A stretch of 64,000 nt of DNA, taken from Arthrobacter oryzae. GTDB taxonomy: Bacteria; Actinomycetota; Actinomycetes; Actinomycetales; Micrococcaceae. Under the pieces are notes generated by a model that worked only from the letters and a program-made list of their open reading frames with translations, searched no databases and had not been told where the DNA came from. This document shows positions 16,355 to 25,312 of this stretch, piece after piece. The position numbers were made by a program, and so were the translations under genes. Each line of letters begins with the position of its first letter. Within the stretch, counting starts at the first letter, position 1. Location: contig NZ_CP132204.1 of assembly GCF_030718995.1 (NCBI RefSeq), forward strand, positions 3,162,001 through 3,226,000. Direction: 5' to 3'.

Positions 16355-17494
16355 TCAGAAGTGTCCTTTCAGTTTAACCCCCGCCCCCGCCGCAGGCACT
16401 CCCAGGAACGTCCCGTACTCGGCCACTGCCGCATCAATCGCGCTGTTGCCGGCAGGCCCGGGCTCCCGATCGGTGCGGATATCCAGCTCACAGCGTCCGG
16501 GACGCAGGACATGGCGCCACGAGCCGATCATCCTGCCCTCCCTAAGCACTACATGCATCGGCGTGCTGCCGTCAGGACGGGCCGGGGCACGGCCGCCCAG
16601 GAAATACCGTGACTGTGAATAGCCCATGATGTATTCGTCGTAGCACTGAACCAGGTCGATCCGGGGGTGCCCGCCCTGCCCTGTACCGGGCCCGGGAGGC
16701 ACCTCGGCCCAGCTGAAGTAGAACTCCAGACCGTCAAGGACGGTTGTTTCGAGCTCGCCGGGATCGGCTTCCAGCGCCAGGCCGAGGCCCAGCCGGATGT
16801 CGGTGACGGTGAGCCCGGACCAGTCGGCACAGTCCTTCACGGTTGCTGGTCCGCGGCTGCGGAAATAGCGGCGGACCAGTTCGGCCAGCGCGGCAGGACG
16901 GTCGACGGGCCCTCCCGTTGACGGCGGGACGCGTTCCTCGAAAAGCGCGTAGGTCTGCTTCAACGCGCCGCTGGTACTGCGCACGGGTGTTCCGCTCGTC
17001 AGGACGCCACTGACCTCGGCGTGCATGACCAGGTACGCGAGCTCCAGGCCTTTGCCGGCAAATCCGTGCCGCTGCAGTTCCGCGGCGAGCTGCTCCCGGG
17101 TTTTATGGGAGCCGCCGGTCACCGCGGCACCCAGGACGCGCGCGCTCCGGGACGCCGAGTCCGCATCAATGCCCGTCTCGCGGTAGATGGCCCCGTTTCC
17201 CCGGTGCAGCCGGGGCGCGGAGAGCGTCAGCAGCCAGCGAAGGTCATCCCGGTGCACGAAATGCCAGGTGGGCCGCAGGATATGCGTTCGGAGGATCCGG
17301 CCGTCGGCCACTGCCTGTTCGACGTCGGCGGCGGTGGCTCCCGCCGTGCGCTGCGCCAGCGACCACCGGGCATAGGCAAATTCCTGCGACTGGACGGCGA
17401 GCAGGTTCTTCAGGGCGGCTTCGGCGGAAAGCGCGCAGGGAGGACGGAGCTGCTGCTGTCGCAGCCGCAGCCGAACGACGTCGTCGGCGTCCAC
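16355..17494 (-). CDS. Winged-helix DNA-binding domain protein (HTH_42 / AlkZ-like DNA glycosylase superfamily)
   Basis: A 379-residue protein of the HTH_42 superfamily, which includes the AlkZ and AlkX/YcaQ DNA glycosylases. The N-terminal VRLRLRQQQL, the QSQ tripeptide in LLAVQSQEFAYARW, RPTWHFVHRDDLRWLL and, near the C-terminus, DEYIMGYSQSRYFL are typical of the family. The Q-x-Q motif corresponds to the catalytic QxQ of AlkZ-like enzymes that excise bulky or crosslinked bases. The start is GTG at 17494, 7 nt after the stop of the upstream SGNH hydrolase whose final bases supply the GGGGG ribosome site, so translation is probably coupled. The open frame upstream overlaps the hydrolase and is not coding. 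Confidence 0.8.
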   Translation of the reverse strand: MDADDVVRLRLRQQQLRPPCALSAEAALKNLLAVQSQEFAYARWSLAQRTAGATAADVEQAVADGRILRTHILRPTWHFVHRDDLRWLLTLSAPRLHRGNGAIYRETGIDADSASRSARVLGAAVTGGSHKTREQLAAELQRHGFAGKGLELAYLVMHAEVSGVLTSGTPVRSTSGALKQTYALFEERVPPSTGGPVDRPAALAELVRRYFRSRGPATVKDCADWSGLTVTDIRLGLGLALEADPGELETTVLDGLEFYFSWAEVPPGPGTGQGGHPRIDLVQCYDEYIMGYSQSRYFLGGRAPARPDGSTPMHVVLREGRMIGSWRHVLRPGRCELDIRTDREPGPAGNSAIDAAVAEYGTFLGVPAAGAGVKLKGHF

Positions 17495-17501
17495 CCGCGC
17501 A

Positions 17502-18365
17502 CTACCCCCGTTCGGACTCGAATCCCGGCGCTTCGCCCGAGCCCAGCGGCATCGCGGGACCGAACACCGGACCGGGCGTCGGCCGCTTGGCCGTGACGCC
17601 GTCGCCGGACGATTGATGGCGCAGCCGGCGGACAACCCAGGGAACGAAGTATTCGCGCGCCCACACCAGGTCTCCGGACCGCGCCTGCCGCCAGCTTCGC
17701 TGGGGCAGCGGCTTGGGGGAGAGCGGCTCCAACGTGTGGTTGATGTTGAGCGAATCAAGCACCATCGCCGCGATCGTGTGGTGGCCCAACGGGGAGAAAT
17801 GCAGCCGGTCCTGGTCCCACATCTGCGGATTGCCGAGCTGGCGAAGCGACCACATGTCTGCAATGACGGCGTCGTGCCGGGCGGCCACGGTCCGGAGGTT
17901 CTCGTTATAGATCGCGATCTTGCTGCGGACCCGGCCCAGGACGGATGACCCGGTGTCCGGTCCGTTGAACAGCACCACCGTGGCGCCGCCCAGGCTGAGG
18001 ATGTGCACCACCGAATCCAGCTTTTCGGCCAGCGCGTCAGGGTCTCCGCCGGGCCGGATGAGGTCGTTGCCTCCGGCCGAAAGCGTCACCAGGTCCGGCC
18101 TGAGGGCAAGGCAGGGGGCCAGTTGCTGGTCAACGATCTGTTCAAGCAGCCGGCCGCGCACCGCCAGGTTTGCGTAGGCAAAATCTGTGTGGCCCCGGCT
18201 CAGTTCCTCGGCCACGCGGTCCGCCCAGCCGCGGTGCCCGCCGGGGCTTTCGGGTTCCGGGTCGCCGATGCCCTCGGTGAAGGAGTCTCCCATGGCAACG
18301 TAGCGGCCCCAGGGGTGGGCATCAACGGTGTCCTGCGGGTTCGGAATGGCTTCAGTTTCGCTCAC
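17502..18365 (-). CDS. SGNH/GDSL hydrolase family protein
   Basis: A 287-residue esterase/lipase-like protein. The catalytic Ser lies in the GDSF block (Ser28 when started at the GTG, MGDSFTEGIGDP), the oxyanion Gly in LAVRGRLLEQI, the Asn in SAGGNDLI and the catalytic Asp and His in DRLHFSPLGHH. No signal peptide is seen, so it is probably cytosolic. The GTG start at 18365 has an AGGATGG site upstream. It forms an operon with the downstream AlkZ-like gene and is divergent from an alpha/beta hydrolase, 76 bp away. Confidence 0.88.
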   Translation of the reverse strand: MSETEAIPNPQDTVDAHPWGRYVAMGDSFTEGIGDPEPESPGGHRGWADRVAEELSRGHTDFAYANLAVRGRLLEQIVDQQLAPCLALRPDLVTLSAGGNDLIRPGGDPDALAEKLDSVVHILSLGGATVVLFNGPDTGSSVLGRVRSKIAIYNENLRTVAARHDAVIADMWSLRQLGNPQMWDQDRLHFSPLGHHTIAAMVLDSLNINHTLEPLSPKPLPQRSWRQARSGDLVWAREYFVPWVVRRLRHQSSGDGVTAKRPTPGPVFGPAMPLGSGEAPGFESERG

Positions 18366-18410
18366 GTTTCCATCCTGCCTCGTGAAGCCAAAGCTACGCC
18401 ACCGTAGGTT

Positions 18411-18426
18411 GTTACCGGGCGGTAAC
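18411..18426. promoter_or_regulatory. Palindromic GTTACC-N4-GGTAAC box
   Basis: GTTACCGGGCGGTAAC lies in the 76-bp divergent region, 15 bp before the ATG of the plus-strand hydrolase. Its outer bases match the GTTA-N8-TAAC pattern also seen at 39662, 59241 and 59267. The position next to the start would suit a repressor. Confidence 0.45.
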
Positions 18427-18441
18427 TGCAAGAATGGTTCC

Positions 18442-19092
18442 ATGACTGAAGCCGAAGTTTCCACTGCCCCTGTTGTCCTGTGGTCCACTCCTGACGAAGA
18501 GCGCTCGGGGAAGCCCCTGCTGGTCCTGCTGCACGGCTACGGTGCGAATGAGGAGGACCTGCTCAGCCTGTCCGAGCTGCTGCCCGGGGAATTCGCCGTG
18601 GTATCCGTCCGGGCCCCCATTGCCATGGGTCCGGGCTTCACGTGGTTCCCGCTGACGGACTCCGCTGAGTATTCGCTGGATGCGGTCAAAGACGCCGCCG
18701 CCTTTGTGCTGGACTGGCTCGACGGCGTCAAAGGCGACCACCCGTCCGTCACGTTGCTCGGGTTCTCGATGGGGATGGCGATGGCCACCACGCTGCTACG
18801 GCAGCGCCCAACGGACTTTGCCGCCGTCGTCGGGCTTTCCGGCTTTGCGGTGAACGCCGGAGGGGACCCGACTTTCCGCGACGACGAACTGGACGGCAGC
18901 GTCCCGCTGTTCTGGGGCCGCGACCAGCAGGACCCCGTCATCACCCAGGACAAGATCGAATACACCATGGGCTGGGTGCGGAAGCACGTGAAGCTGACGA
19001 AGGTCCTCTACACAGGGATGTGGCACGGGATCAACCAGCAGGAGATCGGCCACGTTTCCGAGTTCCTCACCCACGAGGTGCTGAAGAAGTAG
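18442..19092 (+). CDS. Alpha/beta hydrolase (phospholipase/carboxylesterase family)
   Basis: A 216-residue serine esterase. Features are the oxyanion-hole segment LVLLHGYGANEEDLL, the nucleophile elbow GFSMGMAMA, the acid region DQQDPVIT and the catalytic His in MWHGINQQE, matching the Abhydrolase_2 (carboxylesterase) family. The ATG at 18442 follows the palindrome described at 18411; the upstream frame overlaps the divergent gene and was rejected. The substrate is unknown. Confidence 0.87.
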   Translation: MTEAEVSTAPVVLWSTPDEERSGKPLLVLLHGYGANEEDLLSLSELLPGEFAVVSVRAPIAMGPGFTWFPLTDSAEYSLDAVKDAAAFVLDWLDGVKGDHPSVTLLGFSMGMAMATTLLRQRPTDFAAVVGLSGFAVNAGGDPTFRDDELDGSVPLFWGRDQQDPVITQDKIEYTMGWVRKHVKLTKVLYTGMWHGINQQEIGHVSEFLTHEVLKK

Positions 19093-19093
19093 C

Positions 19094-19330
19094 TCAGGAG
19101 CCTGCGGGTGTCAGGATCCGCACGGTCCGGCCGTTGACGGTGACAGTGTCGCCGTGGTGCAGCTGCCGTCCGCGGCGGTCATCGATCTCGCCGTTGACTT
19201 TGACCAACCCGTTCTTGATCAGCTCCGTGGCCTCAACGCCGTCCTCCACGAGGTTGGCGAGCTTCAGCAGCTGGCCCAGGCGGATCATGTCGTCGCGGAT
19301 GGGGATCTCTTCGATTTCCGGGGTGCTCAT
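19094..19330 (-). CDS. RNA-binding S4 domain protein
   Basis: A 78-residue protein consisting of little more than an S4 domain (RLGQLLKLANLVEDGVEA, IKNGLVKVNGEIDDRRGRQL, HHGDTVTVNG). Such small S4 proteins (YbcJ/YaaA-like) bind structured RNA, for instance the ribosome. Its stop lies 1 bp from the stop of the convergent hydrolase. The ATG at 19330 is 32 bp from the divergent transporter start. Confidence 0.85.
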   Translation of the reverse strand: MSTPEIEEIPIRDDMIRLGQLLKLANLVEDGVEATELIKNGLVKVNGEIDDRRGRQLHHGDTVTVNGRTVRILTPAGS

Positions 19331-19362
19331 ACAGCAATGATGCCTGACGTAAGGTGAATCCA

Positions 19363-20352
19363 GTGACCCATTCACCCCGTCTCCCTCTCATTGCAGGACT
19401 GCCGATGGCCGTGGCCGCCGGACTCGCCATCCCCGTCCAGGGCCGGATCAACGGCGCGCTGGGCGCCCGGTTGAACGACGGCATAGCCGCCGCTGTGGTG
19501 AGTTTCACCACTGGCCTGGTGGTGATGATTGTGGTCTCGCTGGTCCTGCCGCGGGGACGCCGCGGACTGGCGCAGATCCTGCCGGCGCTCCGCGAACGCC
19601 GTTTTCCACCGGTCTACGCAATGGCCGGCGGCATCGGCGCCTTCTTTGTTTTTGCCCAGTCCTTCACTGTGGGCCTGCTCGGGGTGGCGCTGTTTACCGT
19701 GGCCACGGTCACCGGGCAGACGCTGAGCGGGCTGCTGGTGGACCGGCTCGGCATCGGCCCTGCCGGCAAGAAGTCCGTCACCGGAATCCGGGTCCTCGGC
19801 ACCGTGCTGACCATCGCCGCCGTCGCGTGGGCGGTGTCCCCGCGGTTTGGCGGCGCGGGCGACGGCGGTGCGGACCCGGGCCGGCTGCTCCTACCGGTGA
19901 TCCTGCCCGTCCTGGCCGGTTTCCTGATGAGTTTCCAGCAGGCCATGAACGGGACCGCCACCGTGCACTACGGCACGCCCATTGCGGCCACCCTGGTGAA
20001 CTTCGTCTCCGGCGCCACGGTGCTGTGGCTGGCCTGGCTGATCAAGGTGGCCGTTGCCGGGCCCGGCAACGGCCTGCCCCCGGAGTGGTGGTACTACCTC
20101 GGCGGCCCGATGGGCTGCGCCTTCATCGGGCTTGGCGCGCTGCTGGTCAGGAGCCTGGGGGTCCTGGTCACCGGACTGGGCATGATTGCCGGCCAGCTGC
20201 TGGGTTCGCTGGGCCTGGACCTGGCCTTTCCCGCACCCGGCACGGTGGTTGCCCTGCCCACCGTCCTCGGCACGATCCTGACCCTCGGCGCCATTGTGCT
20301 GGCCACGCTTCCGTGGCCGCGCGGCGCCCTCAAGCGGCAGCCGGGCCGGTAG
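19363..20352 (+). CDS. DMT family transporter with two DUF606 (YdcZ) repeats
   Basis: A 329-residue protein with about ten membrane helices in two homologous halves (residues about 8-150 and 175-320), each of the YdcZ/DUF606 type: GLAIPVQGRINGALGARL in the first half and FLMSFQQAMNGTATVHYGTP in the second. Single-domain relatives work as paired small transporters, so this is the fused form. The GTG at 19363 is preferred over GTG 19354 because TAAGG lies 9 nt upstream. The substrate is unknown. Confidence 0.82.
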   Translation: MTHSPRLPLIAGLPMAVAAGLAIPVQGRINGALGARLNDGIAAAVVSFTTGLVVMIVVSLVLPRGRRGLAQILPALRERRFPPVYAMAGGIGAFFVFAQSFTVGLLGVALFTVATVTGQTLSGLLVDRLGIGPAGKKSVTGIRVLGTVLTIAAVAWAVSPRFGGAGDGGADPGRLLLPVILPVLAGFLMSFQQAMNGTATVHYGTPIAATLVNFVSGATVLWLAWLIKVAVAGPGNGLPPEWWYYLGGPMGCAFIGLGALLVRSLGVLVTGLGMIAGQLLGSLGLDLAFPAPGTVVALPTVLGTILTLGAIVLATLPWPRGALKRQPGR

Positions 20353-20476
20353 GCTAGGACACGCAGCTTCCTGCACATCTTTCCTTCGTACCGCCCCGCC
20401 CGGCAACCAGCCGGGGACTGGGGCCTAGAAACCGCGCGGACCGCACCCAGCGGCCCTGTAGAAATTGGAGTTCCCC

Positions 20477-21862
20477 ATGGCAGCAAAATCCGTTCTCGAC
20501 CAGGTCATCTCCCTCTCCAAGAGGAGGGGCTTCGTTTTCCAGGCCGGTGAAATCTATGGTGGCTCCCGTTCTGCCTGGGACTACGGGCCCCTCGGCGCCG
20601 AGCTGAAGGAAAACATCAAGCGCCAGTGGTGGCAGTCCGTGGTTCGCGGCCGCGAGGACGTGGTGGGCCTGGATTCCTCCGTGATCCTGCCCCGCCAGGT
20701 CTGGGAAGCGTCCGGCCACGTGGAGGTCTTTTCCGATCCGTTGGTGGAGTGCCTCTCCTGCCACAAGCGCTACCGTGCCGACCACCTCGAGGAAGAGTAT
20801 GAGGAAAAGAAGGGCCGTCCGGCCGAGAACGGCCTGAAGGACATCGCCTGCGCCAACTGCGGCACCCGCGGCGAATGGACCGAGCCCCAGGAGTTCTCCG
20901 GCCTGCTCAAGACCTTCCTCGGCCCGGTGGCCAACGAGGAAGGCATGCACTACCTGCGCCCGGAAACCGCGCAGGGCATCTTTGTGAACTTCAACAACGT
21001 GCTCACCACGTCCCGGAAGAAGCCGCCGTTCGGCATCGGCCAGATCGGCAAGTCCTTCCGCAACGAGATCACACCCGGAAACTTCATCTTCCGCACGCGT
21101 GAATTCGAGCAGATGGAGATGGAATTCTTCGTCGAGCCGGGCACGGACGAGCAGTGGCACCAGTACTGGATGAAGGAACGCATGGACTGGTACACGGGCC
21201 TGGGCCTCAAGGCCGAGAACCTCCGCTTCTTCGAGCACCCGCTGGAGAAGCTGAGCCACTACTCCAAGGGCACCACGGACATCGAATACCGCTTCGGCTT
21301 CCAGGGCTCGGAGTGGGGCGAACTCGAAGGCATCGCCAACCGCACGGACTTCGACCTCTCCACGCACTCGAAGGCGTCCGGCCATGACCTGAGCTACTTC
21401 AACCAGGCCACCAACGAGCGCTACACGCCGTACGTGATCGAGCCCGCGGCCGGCCTGACCCGGTCCTTCATGGCGTTCCTCATTGACGCCTACACCGAGG
21501 ACGAGGCCCCCAACGCCAAGGGCGGCGTGGACGTCCGCACCGTGCTGAAGCTGGACCCGCGCCTGGCTCCCGTCAAGGCCGCCGTGCTGCCGCTGAGCCG
21601 CAACGAGGACCTGTCGCCGAAGGCCAAGGCCCTGGGCGCCCAGCTGCGCAAGAACTGGAACATCGACTTCGACGACGCCGGCGCCATCGGCCGCCGCTAC
21701 CGTCGCCAGGACGAGATCGGCACCCCGTTCTGCATCACCGTGGACTTCGACACCCTCGAGGACCAGGCCGTCACCATCCGTGAACGCGACACCATGAGCC
21801 AGGAGCGCGTCTCCCTGGACAAGGTGGAAGGCTACCTGGCCGCGCGGCTGATCGGCGCCTGA
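20477..21862 (+). CDS. glyS: Glycine--tRNA ligase (single-subunit class II type)
   Basis: A 461-residue class II aminoacyl-tRNA synthetase of the dimeric type used by actinobacteria. Visible are motif 2 ([21 protein letters not shown]), motif 3 ([14 protein letters not shown]), the glycine-pocket segment [17 protein letters not shown], two CxxC pairs in the insertion (CLSC and CANC) that probably bind zinc, and the C-terminal anticodon-binding domain. The ATG at 20477 has TTGGAG 6 nt upstream. It charges tRNA-Gly in the cytoplasm. The 124-bp leader is too short for a T-box and shows none. Confidence 0.95.
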   Translation: MAAKSVLDQVISLSKRRGFVFQAGEIYGGSRSAWDYGPLGAELKENIKRQWWQSVVRGREDVVGLDSSVILPRQVWEASGHVEVFSDPLVECLSCHKRYRADHLEEEYEEKKGRPAENGLKDIACANCGTRGEWTEPQEFSGLLKTFLGPVANEEGMHYLRPETAQGIFVNFNNVLTTSRKKPPFGIGQIGKSFRNEITPGNFIFRTREFEQMEMEFFVEPGTDEQWHQYWMKERMDWYTGLGLKAENLRFFEHPLEKLSHYSKGTTDIEYRFGFQGSEWGELEGIANRTDFDLSTHSKASGHDLSYFNQATNERYTPYVIEPAAGLTRSFMAFLIDAYTEDEAPNAKGGVDVRTVLKLDPRLAPVKAAVLPLSRNEDLSPKAKALGAQLRKNWNIDFDDAGAIGRRYRRQDEIGTPFCITVDFDTLEDQAVTIRERDTMSQERVSLDKVEGYLAARLIGA

Positions 21863-21864
21863 GC

Positions 21865-22875
21865 ATGGCCATCGAATACCGTGAATGGCGCGAGGGCGAT
21901 GACCTGGCGCTGCTCGAACTCTGGGGAGGCCCGGAGACCGAGCAGGCCCGGCAGTTCCGCGGCACCCTGGCGCCTTCGGGCAACTCGCCGTGGCGCCGGT
22001 GCATCGTGGCCGAGGACGTCGTCGACGGCGTGGCCATCCCGGTCGCCGCTGCTGTGGTCCACGAGGCATCCCTGCACCCCGAGCGGCTCTGGGCCTACAT
22101 CGAGGTTGCGAAGGACCACCGCCGCGCCGGCGTCGGTTCCACCCTGCTGACCATGCTCCGGCACGAAGCCGGCCAGGCGCCGTCGGGCGTTTCCCGGCTC
22201 CGGACCAAAGTGGAACCGGGCACGCCCGGAGCCGCTTTCGCCGAGGCCGCCGGCCTGGCCCCGATCCAGCGCTCACGGCTCGTGGTGGTGGAGCCGGGGG
22301 CACTCAAGCTGCCGGTGTTCGGCGACGGGTCCGAGGCCGCGGCGTCCGAACAGATCGAGGACCTGGCCACCGGCTCCGTGGAGCTCAGCGACGTCGTGGG
22401 CCGGTACTACACCGCCGTCCACGGCTGGGACAGCCCGGGCGAACTCAGCGTCGGCACGGTGCAGCGCCTGTTCCTGGACGAACTCAGCGGAGCGCACGGC
22501 GCCATTGTGCTGCGGGCGCCGAAGGCCAGCGCTTTCGGCCAGGGCGTTCCCGCCAGCAGGAAGGGCAGGCTCGAAGCGTTCGCCATCAGCTATGCGGAGT
22601 TCGTACCAGGCGGGGAGAACCCGGCAGCGGGCGGCGAAGGTTCCGCAGCGGGCCAGCCCACGGACGTGTTCGTCGGCCATGAGCCGAAGCTGTCGGACGA
22701 GGAAGCCCGCGCCGCAGTGCGCGACCTGCTGGCACTCATTGCGTTCCAGCACCCGGTGGTGCTGGAACTGGACGACTCGATGACCGCGCTGCGCGCCGTC
22801 GTCGACCCTTTGCTGGAGAGCGGCAAGGCCACCCTCCGGGGTACCGAAACCCTGGTAGTTTCCGACCCCGCCTAG
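21865..22875 (+). CDS. GNAT family N-acetyltransferase
   Basis: A 336-residue protein starting 2 bp after the glyS stop, so it is probably co-transcribed with it. The N-terminal GNAT domain carries the acetyl-CoA loop in DHRRAGVGSTLLTMLRHEA (R/Q-x-x-G-x-G/A). The second half has no specific motif I can name. The domain arrangement recurs beside glyS in Arthrobacter-type genomes as I recall, but its substrate is unknown. It ends at a strong hairpin shared with the convergent acyltransferase. Confidence 0.78.
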   Translation: MAIEYREWREGDDLALLELWGGPETEQARQFRGTLAPSGNSPWRRCIVAEDVVDGVAIPVAAAVVHEASLHPERLWAYIEVAKDHRRAGVGSTLLTMLRHEAGQAPSGVSRLRTKVEPGTPGAAFAEAAGLAPIQRSRLVVVEPGALKLPVFGDGSEAAASEQIEDLATGSVELSDVVGRYYTAVHGWDSPGELSVGTVQRLFLDELSGAHGAIVLRAPKASAFGQGVPASRKGRLEAFAISYAEFVPGGENPAAGGEGSAAGQPTDVFVGHEPKLSDEEARAAVRDLLALIAFQHPVVLELDDSMTALRAVVDPLLESGKATLRGTETLVVSDPA

Positions 22876-22888
22876 GCACCGGGGAATA

Positions 22889-22920
22889 CCGGCCCGCAGT
22901 AGTCCGCTACTGCGGGCCGG
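22889..22920. terminator. 14-bp perfect hairpin at the GNAT/acyltransferase convergence
   Basis: CCGGCCCGCAGTAG, loop TCCG, CTACTGCGGGCCGG. The right arm encodes the last codons and stop of the minus-strand acyltransferase, so the structure may end transcription in both directions. There is no T-tract. Confidence 0.65.
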
Positions 22921-23755
22921 CCTGCTTAACCCGCCTGCCGCCCGCCCGGCGCGGCCCCTCGGCCCGGTCCAGCTGCCGGCGTTCCGCTTCCGTGGGGGCG
23001 CCGCCGCCCAGGTGCGCGGGCATCCACCAGGCCCCGCGCGGCGGTGTGAGCGGGAAGTCCGCGATGGCCGTGTCGATCCCGGCCTGCAGCACCCTCCGGA
23101 GTTCTTCGGTGGCAGGCTGGGCGTCCTGGGCGGGGCCGGGCAGGTGGGCGGGCAGCAGCGGCCGGCCCACATGGATCCGCACCGGCGCCCGCCAGGCGCG
23201 GCGCGGTGAGAAGCCGTGACGGCGGGTCATCAGCCGGTGCGCTCCCCACACCGAGACGGGGATCAACGGCACGCCGGCTTCAGCCGCCATCCGGACCGCT
23301 CCGGTCTTGCAGTCGCGGACCGTGAAGCTGCGGCTCACGCCCGCTTCGGGAAGGACCGCGATGATTTCCCCTTCGCGGAGTTTCGCGACGGCGGCGTCGT
23401 AGGCGCCGCTGCCCGGGCCGTAGGGCACCACCACGTGCCCGGCGGCGCTGATGGCGGGACCTGCGAACCAGTGGTCGGCTGCGCCCTGCGTGACCAGGTA
23501 GCGCATCTCGGCCCGGCTGTTCCACCACAGCGCCAGTTCGGCAAAGGCAAAATCGAGGTACCCGAAGTGGGTGATGGCGACGACGGCTCCCTGGCCCGGA
23601 ACCACCCTGCGGGATGGTCCGTTGAGCGCTCCCGGCGGCGGCAGGTGTTCCCGGCCCGTAATGATCACACGAATCCCGAAGAGCCGGTGCAGCGCCAGGC
23701 CGGTGCGGACTATGAAGCGGTAGAAGCGGTCATTGGGCTGCGGCCGCCACGGCAT
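22907..23755 (-). CDS. Lysophospholipid acyltransferase family protein (PlsC-like)
   Basis: A 282-residue acyltransferase. Catalytic HX4D is present as H63-FGYL-D68, and block III reads LPEAGVSRSF in place of FPEGTRS, with block IV VPLIPVSVWGAHR. These enzymes transfer acyl chains to lysophosphatidate or related lipids at the inner membrane face. It is the last gene of a three-gene minus-strand operon: the stop of the DUF1295 gene and this ATG are separated by one base. Partners suggest membrane-lipid modification. Confidence 0.85.
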   Translation of the reverse strand: MPWRPQPNDRFYRFIVRTGLALHRLFGIRVIITGREHLPPPGALNGPSRRVVPGQGAVVAITHFGYLDFAFAELALWWNSRAEMRYLVTQGAADHWFAGPAISAAGHVVVPYGPGSGAYDAAVAKLREGEIIAVLPEAGVSRSFTVRDCKTGAVRMAAEAGVPLIPVSVWGAHRLMTRRHGFSPRRAWRAPVRIHVGRPLLPAHLPGPAQDAQPATEELRRVLQAGIDTAIADFPLTPPRGAWWMPAHLGGGAPTEAERRQLDRAEGPRRAGGRRVKQAGPQ

Positions 23756-23756
23756 G

Positions 23757-24581
23757 TCAGCGTCCGCCCGGCTGACCGCCAGCCGGACGGCGAGGCGGCC
23801 ATGGGATAAAGCCCGACGTCGATTCGACGTATTCCTTGTAGCCCGGCCGCGCGGACATCGCCTTCTCCGTGAGCGGCTTCCCCGTCTTGCCTGCCAGTGC
23901 CCACACCATCAGGGCCGGGGACAGGATTGTCAGCACTCCGGGCCAGGAGTCGGCGGCAATAAGGAACAGGCCGGTCCAGACGGCGGCGTCGCCGAAGTAG
24001 TTGGGGTGGCGGGTGTAGCGCCACAGCCCCGTGTTCAGCACGGTTCCCTTGTTGGCCGGGTCCTTCTTGAACTGCGCAAGCTGCCAGTCACCCACGGTCT
24101 CGAACACAAAACCCACGACCCACAGCACCACGCCCAGGAGGGCAAGCCAGCCCAGGGCGCCGGTGGCAAACATCCCTACCTGCACCGTGAGGGAGACGAA
24201 GAACATTACGACGCCCTGGGGCAGGTAGACGCGGCGCAGGGCGTACACATTGCGGGAACCGGGGGCGTCGCTGAGCATGGCCTCGTAGCGCGGGTCTTCA
24301 TGGCCGCCGCGGGCGCGCCAGCCGATGTGCGTTCCGAGGCGGAGCCCCCACAGCCCCGTCAGCAGGACGAGGAGGAGGCGCCGGCCGTCGTCGCCCGTTC
24401 CGGCGGACAGCAGCCACGAGACCGCAGCCACGGCAACGAAGCCGGGTCCCCAGGCCACGTCCATCACCGAGTGCCTCTGCTGGGCCACGGCCACGGCGAA
24501 GGTGACCGCCAGGACCCCTGCCACGGCCAGGGCAGTCCAGGGCAGGCTGGCCAGGAAGTCGTTCACCGGAAAATCGGCCAT
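23757..24581 (-). CDS. DUF1295 membrane protein (steroid 5-alpha-reductase / isoprenylcysteine methyltransferase-like)
   Basis: A 274-residue protein with six to seven membrane helices. The C-terminal signature GLWRYTRHPNYFGDAAVW, followed by MSARPGYKEYVESTSGFIPWPPR, is diagnostic of the DUF1295/steroid-5-alpha-reductase group, whose RHPNY motif binds the cofactor. Members reduce or methylate lipid substrates. It is flanked in the same operon by an alpha/beta hydrolase (2 bp gap) and a PlsC acyltransferase (1 bp gap), which points to lipid chemistry. Confidence 0.85.
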   Translation of the reverse strand: MADFPVNDFLASLPWTALAVAGVLAVTFAVAVAQQRHSVMDVAWGPGFVAVAAVSWLLSAGTGDDGRRLLLVLLTGLWGLRLGTHIGWRARGGHEDPRYEAMLSDAPGSRNVYALRRVYLPQGVVMFFVSLTVQVGMFATGALGWLALLGVVLWVVGFVFETVGDWQLAQFKKDPANKGTVLNTGLWRYTRHPNYFGDAAVWTGLFLIAADSWPGVLTILSPALMVWALAGKTGKPLTEKAMSARPGYKEYVESTSGFIPWPPRRPAGGQPGGR

Positions 24582-24583
24582 GG

Positions 24584-25312
24584 TCAGAGCACCACCGGAA
24601 TGCCGGGGGAGGTGGCGGGCAGCAGCGCATCAAAGCGTGCCGCGCCGCCCGGTTCCGCGCCGGTGGTTTCGGCGAAGGCCTTGAGGACGAAGCCGGTGGC
24701 CAGTGCGTGCCACAGCCGGACCTTGCGGAACATGAAATGCCCTGCACCGGCCAGCGAGACGTACTGCAGCTCGTCAGCCCGGTCCGCGGCACGCCGGGCA
24801 AACTTGAGTGATTGGGCGGGGCTTGTCCAACGGTCCCTGGAGCCGTGGACAATCAGCACCTTGCGACCGGCCAGGTTCCCGGCCGGCGTCTCAGCGTTCA
24901 GCCAGGGGGCCAGGGCCACAACGGCGTCCACCTGGGGATCGTCGGCAGCGCAAATTGCAGTAAGGCCGCCCATTGAGTGCCCCAGCAGGTACACAGGAAC
25001 TCCGGGGTGCTCCTCATGGATCCGGGCGAGCGCCCACCGGGCATCCTGTAGCGGCGACATGTCCGGTCCGTTCCAGCCGCGTACGCTGTTCCGCAGCGTC
25101 CAGACTGCAAGCCCGTGTTTCGCGCCGGCCCGGTGCAGTTGCTTTGCGAAAGGCACCATCCGGGCGGGGCTGAGGTGGCGGGCCTCCACTGGCTCGTAGC
25201 TGTGCGAGCGACCGCCGTGCAGGACCAGGGCCACGCCACGCGTGGCGCCCGCAGCCTCCTGCACGGTGAGTACAGGCTTGGTACTTCCTTCGACATTCCT
25301 GCGATTACCCAT
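24584..25312 (-). CDS. Alpha/beta hydrolase (lysophospholipase-like)
   Basis: A 242-residue hydrolase with oxyanion-hole region ALVLHGGRSHSYEP, nucleophile elbow GHSMGGLTA, acid in VHGSRDRWTSP and catalytic His in GAGHFMF. The ATG at 25312 (MGNRRNVEGS) has a GGAGG site about 6 nt upstream; the longer open frame upstream is noncoding. First gene of the operon with the DUF1295 and PlsC genes, so a role in lipid turnover is plausible but unproven. Confidence 0.85.
   Translation of the reverse strand: MGNRRNVEGSTKPVLTVQEAAGATRGVALVLHGGRSHSYEPVEARHLSPARMVPFAKQLHRAGAKHGLAVWTLRNSVRGWNGPDMSPLQDARWALARIHEEHPGVPVYLLGHSMGGLTAICAADDPQVDAVVALAPWLNAETPAGNLAGRKVLIVHGSRDRWTSPAQSLKFARRAADRADELQYVSLAGAGHFMFRKVRLWHALATGFVLKAFAETTGAEPGGAARFDALLPATSPGIPVVL

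Noticed and set aside
20353..20476. T-box riboswitch before glyS
   Set aside because: The 124-bp leader lacks the T-box sequence (UGGN...ACC) and is too short for specifier and antiterminator stems.
20354..22303. 649-residue open frame antisense to glyS and the GNAT gene
   Set aside because: It is a G/C-rich mirror frame of strongly conserved glyS; its product is Arg/Gly/Pro-rich low complexity without a domain.
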